64,000 nt of DNA, from the NCBI RefSeq assembly GCF_013415125.1, contig NZ_JACCDE010000026.1, positions 17,235 to 81,234 of the forward strand. The letters are read 5' to 3'. Shown piece by piece: positions 53,145-62,989 of this stretch (position 1 is the first letter of the stretch; each line of letters begins with the position of its first letter). The position numbers were made by a program, and so were the translations under genes. This DNA is from Vreelandella glaciei. GTDB lineage: Bacteria > Pseudomonadota > Gammaproteobacteria > Pseudomonadales > Halomonadaceae. Under the pieces are notes generated by a model that was not told where the DNA came from, did no database searches, and saw only the letters and a program-made list of their open reading frames with translations.

Positions 53145-55280
53145 ATGACTGATAGCAATAGCACAGTCCGGCGCAACGCAAGTCGGGTACGGTGGCAGCA
53201 AACCACTACCGCCATTCTGTGCGGCACAACGCTGGTGAGTATTCCCATGCTCGGGAACGCTCAGGAAACCGGCGAAGGCAGTGACGATAACGAGGGATAT
53301 CGCCTCGCTCCCATTATCGTCAATGCTCAGGCCTACGCTGATGATGATGCCAACTCGATAGTGGCCCAAGAGCTATGGGTCGGCGGTAAAGTGGCCACCA
53401 GTCTTCTCGATACCCCCGCCTCCGTGTCGGTCATCACCGAGAAAGAGATTGAGCAGCGCAACGCCTCTACTACCGAGGAAGTGCTGCAATATACACCAGG
53501 CGTCCTCACCGATTATTACGGCTCAGATGACCGAAACGACTATTTCAATATTCGAGGTTACCAGGCGACTACCTACCGTGACGGGCTGACGCTAGGTTCA
53601 ATGCGCGGTGTTCGTGAAGAACCCTACGCCTATGAACGCGTTGAGGTGCTGCGGGGTGCCAACTCCACCCTGTTTGGTCCAGCGGACCCGGGTGGTTCGG
53701 TCAACTTCGTGAGCAAACGGCCAAAGTTTGAGTCGTTTGGCGAAGGCTATCTCTCCTACGGTTCACTCGACGCCAAAGAGGCCGGTCTTGATGTGGGTGA
53801 CACACTGAACGCTGACGAGACTGTGGCCTACCGTTTCACCGGCACCATCCGGGATAGTGATCGTGAATACGATCACTCCAAAGACAACAATGGCTTCTTG
53901 ATGGGCGGCCTGGCCTGGGAGCCAACAGAGTACACCTCAGCAAGCGTCATCTTTGATTACCTGAAGCGTGACGACACCCCCAATAGCGGTGGGTATCCTC
54001 TCGACCGGGAATACGACCGCAGCGACTTCTTTGGTGAGCCTGACTTCAATTATCATGATGTCGAGCGTACCAGCCTCACCGGGCAGCTCACCCATGACTT
54101 CAACAACGGCCTGACGCTGCGGGGGAATCTACGCTACAGTGACCTGACTGACGACTTCGGTTACGTTTATATCACTGACTCTGCGGCGCGGGTAGGCAGC
54201 GTTGTGGATCGGGACTACTTTGGTACGGACAAAGAAGCCCAGGAGTTGATCGGTAACGCTATACTGCAGTACGACGCCCGCTTTGATCAGGTCGATAGCA
54301 GCACGCTCGTGGGTGTCGAATATCGCGATGCCTCAACCAAAGACATCTCTATATACGGTGATGCGGAGTCAATCGACCTAGCGAACCCCGTCTTTAGCGG
54401 CGCTCCGAGTAGCTTGTACGTCTATAGCAGCAGCGATCAGGACTACAAAACCAAGTCGGTCTTCTTGACACAGAATTTATCCTTTTATGATCGGTTCATC
54501 GTTACCGCGGGCGTGCGCAACGACTCAATGGACATCTCAAGTAAGGGCGAATCCTGGGGCGTTGCATTCGATGACAGCGACGATTTCTCGGAGACCTCCG
54601 TCCGCGGTGCGCTGACCTATCGCGTCACCGACGAAATTTCTACCTATGTCAGCATGGTGGAATCGGTCGCGCCGCCCACGATCGGTGTCAAACCCGAACG
54701 GGGCGAACAATATGAAATTGGTGCGAAATACGCACCCTTCGGTATGAATGCGCTTTTCTCGGCGGCCATCTATGACCTGACCAAGAATGACGTCACTATT
54801 GCGGTCACGCAAGACAATGGCGTCATTGAGCAGGAAACCGTTGGCGAAACCCGCGTGCGGGGTCTTGATCTGGAAGCCAAGACTGAGCTGACCGATAACC
54901 TGAGCCTAATCGGTGGTTATTCCTATATGGAGTCGGAAGTGGTTCGCGATGACAACGCCTCCAGAGAAGGCAATGAATTTACCACTGTACCCAACCATAC
55001 GGCGTCGCTATGGACCTATTACACCCTTCCCAATCAAAATATGAGTGTTGGCCTCGGCGCCCGCTATGTCGGCTCCTATTATTTTGATGCCGCCAATACA
55101 TCCAAAAGCAGTGCGGCAACGCTCTTTGATGCAGCCTTCAGCTACCAGCTCAGCAAAGACGCCGACCTCGCCGTCAACGTCAGCAACTTGCTTGATGAGC
55201 AGCATGTGGTCGGTTCGGCCACGGCAGACTACTATAATCCCGGTCGCGAAATCACCGCAAAAGTGAGCTATCGCTGGTGA
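53145..55280 (+). CDS. TonB-dependent ferric-siderophore receptor
   Basis: 711 residues. N-terminal signal region (TTTAILCGTTLVSIPMLGNA), TonB box/plug start ASVSVITEKEIEQRNASTTE, plug motif RVEVLRGANSTLFGPADPG and SVNFVSKRP, then a 22-strand barrel ending KVSYRW with the terminal aromatic residue. It imports a ferric siderophore (FhuA/FoxA/FpvA class) across the outer membrane, feeding the ABC system encoded divergently. Confidence 0.95.
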   Translation: MTDSNSTVRRNASRVRWQQTTTAILCGTTLVSIPMLGNAQETGEGSDDNEGYRLAPIIVNAQAYADDDANSIVAQELWVGGKVATSLLDTPASVSVITEKEIEQRNASTTEEVLQYTPGVLTDYYGSDDRNDYFNIRGYQATTYRDGLTLGSMRGVREEPYAYERVEVLRGANSTLFGPADPGGSVNFVSKRPKFESFGEGYLSYGSLDAKEAGLDVGDTLNADETVAYRFTGTIRDSDREYDHSKDNNGFLMGGLAWEPTEYTSASVIFDYLKRDDTPNSGGYPLDREYDRSDFFGEPDFNYHDVERTSLTGQLTHDFNNGLTLRGNLRYSDLTDDFGYVYITDSAARVGSVVDRDYFGTDKEAQELIGNAILQYDARFDQVDSSTLVGVEYRDASTKDISIYGDAESIDLANPVFSGAPSSLYVYSSSDQDYKTKSVFLTQNLSFYDRFIVTAGVRNDSMDISSKGESWGVAFDDSDDFSETSVRGALTYRVTDEISTYVSMVESVAPPTIGVKPERGEQYEIGAKYAPFGMNALFSAAIYDLTKNDVTIAVTQDNGVIEQETVGETRVRGLDLEAKTELTDNLSLIGGYSYMESEVVRDDNASREGNEFTTVPNHTASLWTYYTLPNQNMSVGLGARYVGSYYFDAANTSKSSAATLFDAAFSYQLSKDADLAVNVSNLLDEQHVVGSATADYYNPGREITAKVSYRW

Positions 55281-55353
55281 TGCCCTATCACCCATCCGTA
55301 GGCTTTACAGGGCGGGGACTCTAACCGATGGATTTGGCTATTTAGGCAGCCAA

Positions 55354-55390
55354 CGCAAACCCCCACTTTTAAAGGCGGGGGTTTTTGCGC
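55354..55390. terminator. Shared terminator between receptor and DUF1330
   Basis: CGCAAACCCCC pairs with GGGGGTTTTTGCG around ACTTTTAAAGGC, with a T-run after it on the plus strand. It can end both converging genes. Half of the same element survives at the DUF1330 copy (42087-42100). Confidence 0.8.
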
Positions 55391-55391
55391 T

Positions 55392-55688
55392 TTACGCTTC
55401 TTGAACACCGTCAACGATAAAGACGCGGTAGTCGGCGCCCTGGAAGCGGTGTTTGCGGGCTTCCTGATAGGCGGGGCTTTGGTACCAGGCACGGGCGGCG
55501 GCCATGTCGGAGAAGCGTAGGATTACTGCGCCTTCCATCGCGCTGCCTTCCAGCACTTCAAAATCCCCATAAAAAGCCAGCGGCTGCGGGTCGTGGCCTT
55601 CGCGAGCGGCTTTTGCTTTCTCGCCATAGCGCTCCATTTCCTGAGCGTCATGGGTGTGTTCTCGGGTCAGTACGACATAAGCGGGCAT
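55392..55688 (-). CDS. DUF1330 protein
   Basis: 98 residues from ATG 55688. Ferredoxin-like dimeric barrel (PAYVVLTREHTHDAQEMERY at the start, AAARAWYQSPAYQEARKHRF near the end). DUF1330 proteins are small, stable barrels with unknown substrate. Intact counterpart of the copy at 42102. Confidence 0.88.
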   Translation of the reverse strand: MPAYVVLTREHTHDAQEMERYGEKAKAAREGHDPQPLAFYGDFEVLEGSAMEGAVILRFSDMAAARAWYQSPAYQEARKHRFQGADYRVFIVDGVQEA

Positions 55689-55766
55689 TCATTTCTCCTG
55701 ATGTCATCGTTAATCAATCCGCTAGAGCATATCACCGCCTAACAGCGGAGCCACATTAGAAACCCG

Positions 55767-56312
55767 TTATTCAGCTTTACTGGCAATATCGGCAGTCAGG
55801 GGTGGTACCGGTTCGGGCGTTGGCCCTATCAATGCGACGGGCTCAAGCTGCTCGTTCTCCAGTGTTGCCAGGATGATCTCATAACAATCGTCGATATGGC
55901 TGTTGCCCATGTATTTCATGGTGGCAAAGCTGATGCCGCCCGCAATGGCGCTGCCCAGGAACGGCACATATGTCGACGCACTTTTTGCCGAGATCCTGCC
56001 AGCTATTTTTTTGAACATCATCGTGATCAATTTGCGGGTGATATATTTACCCGCCATTTTGCTTCCCGTCGTTGAGATGGAAGTCATGATGAACAGCCGG
56101 GTTTCTGTGTCCAGACTCTCGATCTGTTCCGGCGATAAGCCAAATTGCTCGTTAATCTTCGGGATCAAGCGCAGCAATATAGCGACGTCAGAACCGATGT
56201 TCACGCCGGGAATGGGGATAATGGCGGTGCCGGCAGAAAGACTTGAGCTCTTCGTTACCATTGAGCGGCACGACTGTTTAACGGCTTCGAGCTCTTCCAG
56301 TGATCTGATCAT
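55767..56312 (-). CDS. DUF697/EcsC-like protein
   Basis: 181 residues. Hydrophobic segment with IPIPGVNIGSDVAILLRLIP, then FGLSPEQIESLDTETRLFI and a second hydrophobic glycine-rich hairpin (STYVPFLGSAIAGGISFATM). It looks like a peripheral or inserted membrane protein of the DUF697 type, function unknown. C-terminal tail is Pro-rich. Stands alone. Confidence 0.65.
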   Translation of the reverse strand: MIRSLEELEAVKQSCRSMVTKSSSLSAGTAIIPIPGVNIGSDVAILLRLIPKINEQFGLSPEQIESLDTETRLFIMTSISTTGSKMAGKYITRKLITMMFKKIAGRISAKSASTYVPFLGSAIAGGISFATMKYMGNSHIDDCYEIILATLENEQLEPVALIGPTPEPVPPLTADIASKAE

Positions 56313-56397
56313 ATAAATCCCTTCTAAAACAAACGGAAAAGGCGGCAGCCTAAGTGACCGCCGCCTTCTTCAGGCTATTGAATAACGCATTGCGCGG

Positions 56398-57690
56398 TTA
56401 GTCATTGCCATCATAGGTGACGCGCCACACGGCATTCGTTAGGTCATCAGCGATGATGAGGGCGCCGTCTGGGTCGATGCTGACACCAACGGGGCGACCG
56501 CGTGTGCGGCTGTCGTCGGTTAGAAAGCCGGTAACGAAATCGATCGGCTCGCCATCGGGTTCGCCGTTGCTGAAGGGCACGAACACCACCTTGTAGCCGA
56601 CCGGTTCGTTGCGGTTCCAACTGCCGTGTTCGCCGATAAACACGCCTTCCGCGAATTCATCGCCCATTTCAGGAATGGAAAAGGCGAGCCCTAACGGCGC
56701 TACGTGCGAACCCAGGCCGTAATCGGGCGATATCGCTGATTCCACCTTGTCAGGGTTCTGCGGGCGAACGCGTGGGTCAACGTGCTGACCCCAATAGCTG
56801 TAAGGCCAGCCATAAAAGCCCCCTTCCTGCACGGTGGTGAGGTAGTCGGGTACCAAGTCGGGGCCCAACTCATCACGCTCGTTGACCACGGCCCATAGCT
56901 GGTCCGTGTCGGGCTGAATGGTCAGTGCGGTCGGGTTGCGCAAGCCAGTGGCATAAGGCCGGTGCAGGCCGGTTTCGGCATCGATTTCCCACACCTCGGC
57001 GCGATTGACCTCGGCTGCCATACCGCGTTCGGTGATATTACTGTTGGAGCCAATACCCACGTATAAGAACTCACCATCGGCGCTTGCGGTCATCGCTTTC
57101 GTCCAGTGGTGATTGATTTCAGCGGGTAGCTTGGTCAGTTCTTCCGGCGGCCCGCTGGCTTCGGTTTGGCCTTCCTCGTAGTCAAAACGGACGACTGCAT
57201 CCTGGTTGGCCACATAGAGGTTGTTATCCATCAAAGCTAGCCCGTAGGGCGCGTTGAGGTCTTCGGCAAACACCGACTGCTCGTAATTACCATCGCTATT
57301 TTCATCGCGCAGCAGGGTTAAGCGATTGCCGCTCTCAACAGAGGTCGTGCCCTGGCTTTTGATGTACCCGGCAATGAAGTCTTTTGGCTTCAACTTGGGT
57401 GCATTGCCGCCGCTCCCTTCGGCCACCAAAATATCGCCGTTGGGCAATACCAGCGTCTGCCGGGGGATCTGAAGATCGGTGGCAATGGCGGTTATCGTAT
57501 AGCCATCGGGCACAGTGGGCGTTTGGTCGCCCCACTCAGCGGGTTCGGGGATCGTCATGTCGGGCAAAAGCCCGCGCTGGGGTTCGGGCAGTGTGGGGTC
57601 AGGCCCGTACTGCTGAGATTGTTGCGCGCTGGCGGCACTGGCGAGCAACAGCAGCGAAAGAGGCGCAACGTAAAAAGGCGGCAACTTCAT
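56398..57690 (-). CDS. PQQ-type sugar dehydrogenase (sorbosone dehydrogenase family)
   Basis: 430 residues from ATG 57690, which overlaps the DUF2231 stop (ATGA). Signal peptide FYVAPLSLLLLASAASA, then a six-bladed propeller: LQIPRQTLVLPNGDILVAEG, HHWTKAMTASADGEFLYVGI, RNPTALTIQP and GRPVGVSIDPDGALIIADD. It oxidises an aldose or aldonolactone-type sugar in the periplasm, perhaps with PQQ. Earlier in-frame codons lie in DUF2231. Confidence 0.88.
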   Translation of the reverse strand: MKLPPFYVAPLSLLLLASAASAQQSQQYGPDPTLPEPQRGLLPDMTIPEPAEWGDQTPTVPDGYTITAIATDLQIPRQTLVLPNGDILVAEGSGGNAPKLKPKDFIAGYIKSQGTTSVESGNRLTLLRDENSDGNYEQSVFAEDLNAPYGLALMDNNLYVANQDAVVRFDYEEGQTEASGPPEELTKLPAEINHHWTKAMTASADGEFLYVGIGSNSNITERGMAAEVNRAEVWEIDAETGLHRPYATGLRNPTALTIQPDTDQLWAVVNERDELGPDLVPDYLTTVQEGGFYGWPYSYWGQHVDPRVRPQNPDKVESAISPDYGLGSHVAPLGLAFSIPEMGDEFAEGVFIGEHGSWNRNEPVGYKVVFVPFSNGEPDGEPIDFVTGFLTDDSRTRGRPVGVSIDPDGALIIADDLTNAVWRVTYDGND

Positions 57691-58115
57691 GGCTTGCCTC
57701 CGGCGCCTAAACGAGAAAAACCTACCCATGCCGCCGTGCCTGCCAGCAACGCCACCACAATGGAGAGGGCAAAACCAGCTGGCATCATGGCCCAGGCGTC
57801 TCGCGCATGTACCAGTGAATTGACAAAGCCAAGCACCCAGGTAAGCAAGAGCAGCGCGGGGTAAATCATATTCACTACACCCCGGTGCGAAGAACGGAAG
57901 AAGCCAATCAACGCGCATAGCAAGGCGAAACCCGCAAAAACCAGCCCGCCTACGTTCAGCCAGGAAGCGAAGGTAGCCCATTGAATGTGGTAGCTCGTGG
58001 AGTAGGCGTAATCACACAAGGTGGCACCAAGAAAGAGCGGCACTGTCCCGGCAAGCATTACGGCATGAAACGGATTCGGCCCGCTTCGATAAGTACGATC
58101 GTCAGTGGCTGTCAC
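57687..58115 (-). CDS. DUF2231 membrane protein
   Basis: 142 residues with four helices (HAVMLAGTVPLFLGATLCDY, LNVGGLVFAGFALLCALIGF and others). DUF2231 proteins often sit beside dehydrogenases and may pass electrons or bind haem, but the role is unproven. First gene of the pair with the sorbosone-type dehydrogenase, translationally coupled. Confidence 0.85.
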   Translation of the reverse strand: MTATDDRTYRSGPNPFHAVMLAGTVPLFLGATLCDYAYSTSYHIQWATFASWLNVGGLVFAGFALLCALIGFFRSSHRGVVNMIYPALLLLTWVLGFVNSLVHARDAWAMMPAGFALSIVVALLAGTAAWVGFSRLGAGGKP

Positions 58116-58338
58116 GGCAAACTCCTTATGCTGTTCAGCTAGTTAATGTACCCAAGCTGGCATGACGCATACGCGCATCCAGCCCCAGGCAACGACATCA
58201 TGTTCGTTGTGGCGCAGTATAGTTGACGATTTGGTACTTGCCCAAAGCGCAGCGGAGGCTTACACGCAACGTATCGCCACGCCCGTTATGGTGACGGTTA
58301 TTTAATTAAGCGGCGTCGAAGAGCGGGTGTCACCACGT
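58116..58338. other. Gap upstream of DUF2231, nothing recognised
   Basis: 223 bp; presumably holds the promoter of the DUF2231/dehydrogenase pair and the end of the MFS transcript. No clear box. Confidence 0.35.
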
Positions 58339-59478
58339 TCATGCAGCCTGGTGTTTTGCGTTGCTGACGCTCGCCAGCCCAGCGGTGAACTTGAGGCACG
58401 CAAAAATGGTCACGGCGTAATCGATATTCAGCTGATCCATGAGTAGCCCGAATAGCGGCGCGCCGACGGTCTGGCCGATAGCGATCGTCAGGAAGCCAAT
58501 CATCAGGCCTGTGGCGGGTCGGTCGGGGAGTGTAGAGACGCCCCAGATTAAATACACACCGGTGAGCATGATATAAGCCGCACCGAAGAGCATACCGCCG
58601 AGGAGCGCTAAGAGGGGCGTGGTAGCGCTGGTGCCGACTAAGATAATCCCTGCCGCTAAGGCCGCCAGAAAACACCAATGGGTGAAATTGAGCCCAAAAC
58701 GCGCCACTAATGTGCCCGCGGCAGCCCCTAAGATGCCCGCAGTACCAATAGTAATCCAAAGCAGTCCGGCGCCAGTGTTATTCCACCCCAACTGATGTGA
58801 AACGAGCAGGCCGCCGAACGACCAAAGCGCAGTGCTGGACGCACCCATCAAAAAGGCGGCCACGATCAGTCGAACAATGTCACTGGTAAACGGCGGCAAA
58901 CCGGCGGCGGTTTTCGAGGTCGCTTTCGTTTTGCTGGGAACGCTGAATGCGGCAGCGATCGCCATGATAAAAGCAGCGGCTGCAAAGCCCGCGAAGGCTA
59001 ACCGCCATTGGCCGCCAAGCAGTAACGCGATTGGCCCTGAAAGTGCCACGCCTGCGCCGGTGCCAGCATTGATGATCGTATTAGTAGCGCTTTGTCGATC
59101 GGGTCTGACAATCGCGGCCACCGCTGCGGCCATGGGTGGGGAGGCTAGCCCGGTGCTTGAGCCTGCGAGCATGACTGCCGTGGCGAGCAGCAAGGGAGAA
59201 GGCGCCACTGCAATACCCACCATGCCTACCGCGGCGACCAGGGCCGCCCCAATGGCAACCGCGCGGGCGCCGATGCGCTCGGTTAGATACGCCGATAGCA
59301 CGATGGCGACACAGTAGCCCAGAAAAGCCCCGCCGGATATCAAGCCGCTGATGGTAGACGATAGGGAAAGGTCGGCATCGATTTGGGGTAGAAATAGCCC
59401 GAAGGCGAAGCGAGCAAAGCCGTAGCAGACGGCAATCAGGCCAAAGCCTGTAGCGCCCAGGTAAAGGCTGGGGTTCAT
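58339..59478 (-). CDS. MFS transporter
   Basis: 379 residues, about 12 helices. Starts GATGFGLIAVCYGFARFAFG, a feature of a sub-group with YbfB-like members. Its ATG overlaps the TetR stop (ATGA), so the repressor and the pump are co-translated. Probably exports a small toxic compound that the TetR protein senses. Confidence 0.88.
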   Translation of the reverse strand: MNPSLYLGATGFGLIAVCYGFARFAFGLFLPQIDADLSLSSTISGLISGGAFLGYCVAIVLSAYLTERIGARAVAIGAALVAAVGMVGIAVAPSPLLLATAVMLAGSSTGLASPPMAAAVAAIVRPDRQSATNTIINAGTGAGVALSGPIALLLGGQWRLAFAGFAAAAFIMAIAAAFSVPSKTKATSKTAAGLPPFTSDIVRLIVAAFLMGASSTALWSFGGLLVSHQLGWNNTGAGLLWITIGTAGILGAAAGTLVARFGLNFTHWCFLAALAAGIILVGTSATTPLLALLGGMLFGAAYIMLTGVYLIWGVSTLPDRPATGLMIGFLTIAIGQTVGAPLFGLLMDQLNIDYAVTIFACLKFTAGLASVSNAKHQAA

Positions 59479-60002
59479 TCGCGTGCCTGCTGGATGAGCG
59501 CTGACGCGGCGATACGCGCCGACGTTATCGACCCAGCACCGCGATAGACGGCCGCCGCCGTTGCTCCTTCAAACAAAATAAGGATCTGTTCGGCCAGTTC
59601 AGGATTATGTTTGCCGTCGGTCTCTAGCGATACGATTTTCTGAATCTTCTCATACAGACTCGTCTTGTGTGCCAGCACAGCATTGGCGATTTCCGGGGTA
59701 TCGCCACCGGTTTCGCCGTAAGCGCGCAGGAAAAGACACCCCCGAGAGCCCTCGACCCGCACCCACTCTTCCAGTGCGCCAAACAGCTCGTCAACGCTAT
59801 CTACTTCGATGGAGCGCTGGAAGCGCCGCTGCCGTTCTGCTAGCACATCACTTATCAGCGCCGTTTTGCTGCCAGCATGTTTGTAGAGCGTGCGGCTCGA
59901 CATGCCAGCAGCCTGGGTTAGTTTGTCCATTCCGGTGGCGGTAAAGCCGTGCCGGTCGAAAAGAAGTTCTGCTGCAGAAATAAGCTTTGTCTTGGTATCC
60001 AT
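59475..60002 (-). CDS. TetR-family repressor
   Basis: 175 residues. N-terminal HTH: AAELLFDRHGFTATGMDKLT and GMSSRTLYKHAGSKTALISD, then a ligand-binding helical bundle. Upstream of and translationally coupled to the MFS gene, which it probably represses together with itself. Confidence 0.92.
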   Translation of the reverse strand: MDTKTKLISAAELLFDRHGFTATGMDKLTQAAGMSSRTLYKHAGSKTALISDVLAERQRRFQRSIEVDSVDELFGALEEWVRVEGSRGCLFLRAYGETGGDTPEIANAVLAHKTSLYEKIQKIVSLETDGKHNPELAEQILILFEGATAAAVYRGAGSITSARIAASALIQQARE

Positions 60003-60069
60003 CCGCGAAGTGTAAAACGATCACTTTACATCGTCAATTGTTACCTTTTGCGATGGAGTGCATGGAGGC

Positions 60070-60813
60070 TCACATTTTATTGAGCATCTCCACCGCTTGG
60101 TCAAAGTGCCCGTCACGCTCTGCCCAGCGTAGGAACTTCACTTTTTCGACCAGAATTTCCTTGGGTGTTGGTTGCTGGCTAAACAGCGTCATGACTTCTT
60201 CGATGTAGTTGTTGAGCGGCATATAGCCTTCCCGGGTGGACTGGCCTGGGGTCAGCTCTGTTTGAACGGCAGGGGGCGCAAGCTCGATGATCTCGACTTT
60301 TCCTTTGAGCTGTTCGCGAAGCGAAATCGTGTAGGAATGGATGGCCGCCTTGGTGGCGTTATAGGTGGGTGTTCCGCTCAACGGCACAAACGCCAGCCCG
60401 GAAGAGACGTTTACGACCACCGCATCGGGTTGGTGGACGAGGTGATCGGTCAGCGCGTTTGTCAGCCGGATCGGCCCGAGCAGATTGGCGACAACCGTCT
60501 GCTCAGCATCGCTGAGGTCTCGCGTACTGGACAAATCCTCGCGCCGCATAATCCCAGCATTGTTGATCAGCACATTGAGGTTGGGGTGCTCGGCGACGAC
60601 TCGCTCGGCAAAGGCAGTAATGGCTTTTGGGTCCTCAATATCGACGACCATCGCGTACATGTTTTGCTGACCAGTAATGGTCTCTTCCAGCGTTTCGATG
60701 CGTCGCCCGGCGACGATAACGGTGTTGCCAAGCGCGTTGAAGCGTAAGGCAAGTTCACGGCCAATCCCGGAGCCGCCACCGGTGATAAGCATAGTATTTC
60801 CTGATGTTTTCAT
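60070..60813 (-). CDS. Short-chain dehydrogenase/reductase
   Basis: 247 residues from ATG 60813 (GGAGAG upstream). NAD(P) motif TGGGSGIG (11-18), NNAG, catalytic Ser in VNVSSGLAFV, Y151 and K155 (YNATK). Similar to DltE-type SDRs. Divergent from an AraC_N regulator at 60984, the usual pairing for aldehyde/alcohol-inducible reductases. Confidence 0.92.
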   Translation of the reverse strand: MKTSGNTMLITGGGSGIGRELALRFNALGNTVIVAGRRIETLEETITGQQNMYAMVVDIEDPKAITAFAERVVAEHPNLNVLINNAGIMRREDLSSTRDLSDAEQTVVANLLGPIRLTNALTDHLVHQPDAVVVNVSSGLAFVPLSGTPTYNATKAAIHSYTISLREQLKGKVEIIELAPPAVQTELTPGQSTREGYMPLNNYIEEVMTLFSQQPTPKEILVEKVKFLRWAERDGHFDQAVEMLNKM

Positions 60814-60983
60814 GGTTTCACTCTCCATTTATTTGTAGGACTCAGTGCCACTAACGTTTTAACAATTCGGTGGCGGCGGGGCTTGCCAACACCTGCGCAA
60901 AGCTTGCCTGATCCTGCAGGTGTGGAGAAACACCTTATTGGTCATGCTAAATTTGAGTCGAGATGCTGGCTTGAGGAAAGCAG

Positions 60984-61910
60984 ATGAACTCACTCATACA
61001 AGCGGTTCAGACGTATGCCACGCAACATGCTAATAGCGATGGCTTGGTGTTATCCCGTGTGCCGGGGCTTAGCATGATGTGCGTAGAAACCCCCGCTGGT
61101 GACTTGCAATCGATATATAAGCCGCTGGTTTGCTTAGTGTTACAGGGGGCAAAACGGATGATGGTCGGGCGCCAGAACAGAGTGGTATCTGCGGGGGAAT
61201 CCGCGATTGTGAGCGCGGATATGCCTGTCGTCGGGCGGATAGTCCAGGCGAATCCGAGCGAGCCCTATCTGGCGGTCGCGGTCGAACTGGACATGGTCAT
61301 CTTACGCGAGCTTGCCGCTCACTTAGGAACGCCGCGGCCCCAGCGGCCATCCGAGATGCAGACACTATTTGCTGAAGATACCGAAGCCGAGGTGATTGAC
61401 TGCGTATCACGGCTGATGAAGCTGCTGGATCGCCCCGACTCAGCACCGCTTCTACGCCCGGGTATCATGCAGGAGTTGCACTATTGGCTGCTGTCAGGCC
61501 CTCATGGGGCCGCTTTACGGGATATTGCTGACCCGGATAGCTACGCGAGCCGCCTTGCTGACGCCATTGCACTCTTGCGAGCCGAGTACACATCGCGCGT
61601 GCCGGTGGAGCAATTGGCGACAAAGGCAGGCATGAGCCTCACCTCGTTTCATAAACACTTCAAACACATGACGTCGCTTACGCCGGGGCAATACCAGCAG
61701 CGGCTGCGCTTGATAGAAGCCCGCCGCCTGATGCTCGATGAAGGGTGTTCCGCGAGCCATGCTGCCTTCGAGGTGGGGTACGAAAGTGTTTCTCAGTTCA
61801 CTCGCGAATACGGTCGCCTTTTCCAGCTGCCGCCAAAGCGTGATGCGCTGCGCTTTCAAAAATCCAGCGATGTACGTCGCATTTCCACCGAACCGGCACG
61901 TCAGCGCTAA
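60984..61910 (+). CDS. AraC-family regulator with AraC_N domain
   Basis: 308 residues. N-terminal AraC_N cupin (SIYKPLVCLVLQGAKRMMVG), C-terminal double HTH (EQLATKAGMSLTSFHKHFKH and ASHAAFEVGYESVSQFTREY). Resembles YqhC, which controls reductases in response to aldehydes. Probably activates the divergent SDR gene, with 170 bp between starts. Confidence 0.92.
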   Translation: MNSLIQAVQTYATQHANSDGLVLSRVPGLSMMCVETPAGDLQSIYKPLVCLVLQGAKRMMVGRQNRVVSAGESAIVSADMPVVGRIVQANPSEPYLAVAVELDMVILRELAAHLGTPRPQRPSEMQTLFAEDTEAEVIDCVSRLMKLLDRPDSAPLLRPGIMQELHYWLLSGPHGAALRDIADPDSYASRLADAIALLRAEYTSRVPVEQLATKAGMSLTSFHKHFKHMTSLTPGQYQQRLRLIEARRLMLDEGCSASHAAFEVGYESVSQFTREYGRLFQLPPKRDALRFQKSSDVRRISTEPARQR

Positions 61911-62464
61911 GCTGCGCGTATTCATTGATTGGATTGTGAAATTGATGGCGCAGCATGCGCCTATCGTTGATCGACAGATGCATAAACGCTAACGGTGAAG
62001 CCCTTCCTCTTTAAATAGTACTCGACGGTCAGCTCGGGTATTCCCAATAAAAGGCGTAACCAAAGTTTAACCGCATATCAGTTTGCCTCGTCTCTGTCGG
62101 CAGATAGGGCAACGTCCTTATACTTTTCGAGCGACTCAATCCGCTCGTTTAGCGCATGACTAATTGAGTCATAGGCGGTGCTTCATAGAGCCAAGCGTAA
62201 TGGTGGGTTCGACATATCCGCTCTCAGTGAAAGCATTACGGAATAACGCTGAAGATCTCGCATAAGCGAAAACTATGTTCACCGGCTCAACTGAATGGCC
62301 AAGCTTGGGCAGTGTACGGCCAATATCGCCGAAGAACTGTAGTTTAATAAGTGAGTCGTCACTAGTCTGCGCGATAGTATTCTTAAAGAAAATAATAATG
62401 ATTTGTATTAACTGATTGCTATTACTAGAATGTCCCTCCGTTTGCTGATCGTTTGGGAGGGGGG
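61911..62464. other. 554-bp gap, no gene supported
   Basis: On the minus strand at 62085-62190 short open pieces occur (HALNERIESLEKYKDVALS), which may be scrap of a gene, but no family is recognised. The last part (62380-62464) is AT-rich and holds the promoter of the sigma factor gene with a weak Fur-like site. Confidence 0.4.
62391..62410 (+). promoter_or_regulatory. Weak Fur-box-like site before the ECF sigma gene
   Basis: AATAATAATGATTTGTATTA resembles the Fur consensus in part. FecI-type sigma genes are usually iron-repressed, which supports the idea, but the match is modest. Confidence 0.4.
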
Positions 62465-62989
62465 ATGCCGGTTTCAGCTGAGAATACGCCATTGGCCGAG
62501 ATGTACAGTGCACATCATGGTTGGTTGCAGCGCTGGCTGCAGCGTAAGACGGGCTGTAGTTGGCAGGCGGCTGATCTGGCTCAGGATACCTTCCTGCGTA
62601 TTCTTACTTCCCCGAGTAATTCCTCCCAAATTAGCAAACTTCATGAACCGCGTAGTTTTCTGACCACCATTGCCCGCCGGGTGTGGGTGGACTTTGTGCG
62701 TCGGGATGCATTGGAAAAAGCCTGGTTGGAAGCCTTAAAGCATCAACCTGAACCGGCTGCCATTTCGCCGGAAGAACAAGCCCTTATTCTGGAAACCCTG
62801 TTTCAGATTGATGAAATGTTGGAAGGGTTAGGCAACAAGGTAAGCCAGGCGTTTTTGCTCTGCCATTTGGAGGGTCTGCGTTATGCCGAGATCGCCGAAC
62901 GCTTGGGGGTATCCGTCAGCTCGGTGAAAAAATACATGGCCAAGGCGACTGAACATTGCTTGCTGCTGATGTGCGAAGAACCGCTATGA
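62465..62989 (+). CDS. FecI-like ECF sigma factor
   Basis: 174 residues from ATG 62465 (GGGAGGGGGG upstream). Sigma region 2 (YSAHHGWLQRWLQRKTGCSW, DLAQDTFLRIL) and region 4 (AFLLCHLEGLRYAEIAERLG and SSVKKYMAKA). It redirects RNA polymerase to a ferric-siderophore receptor gene that lies outside the window. Coupled to fecR by ATGA. Confidence 0.93.
   Translation: MPVSAENTPLAEMYSAHHGWLQRWLQRKTGCSWQAADLAQDTFLRILTSPSNSSQISKLHEPRSFLTTIARRVWVDFVRRDALEKAWLEALKHQPEPAAISPEEQALILETLFQIDEMLEGLGNKVSQAFLLCHLEGLRYAEIAERLGVSVSSVKKYMAKATEHCLLLMCEEPL

Noticed and set aside
57691..57981. Extended N-terminus of the sorbosone-type dehydrogenase
   Set aside because: It overlaps DUF2231 in another frame; a signal peptide begins at 57690.
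62169..62513. 114-codon minus-strand frame before the sigma gene
   Set aside because: It overlaps the sigma factor start and promoter, has no recognisable domain and contains a random-looking Ser/Asn-rich peptide.
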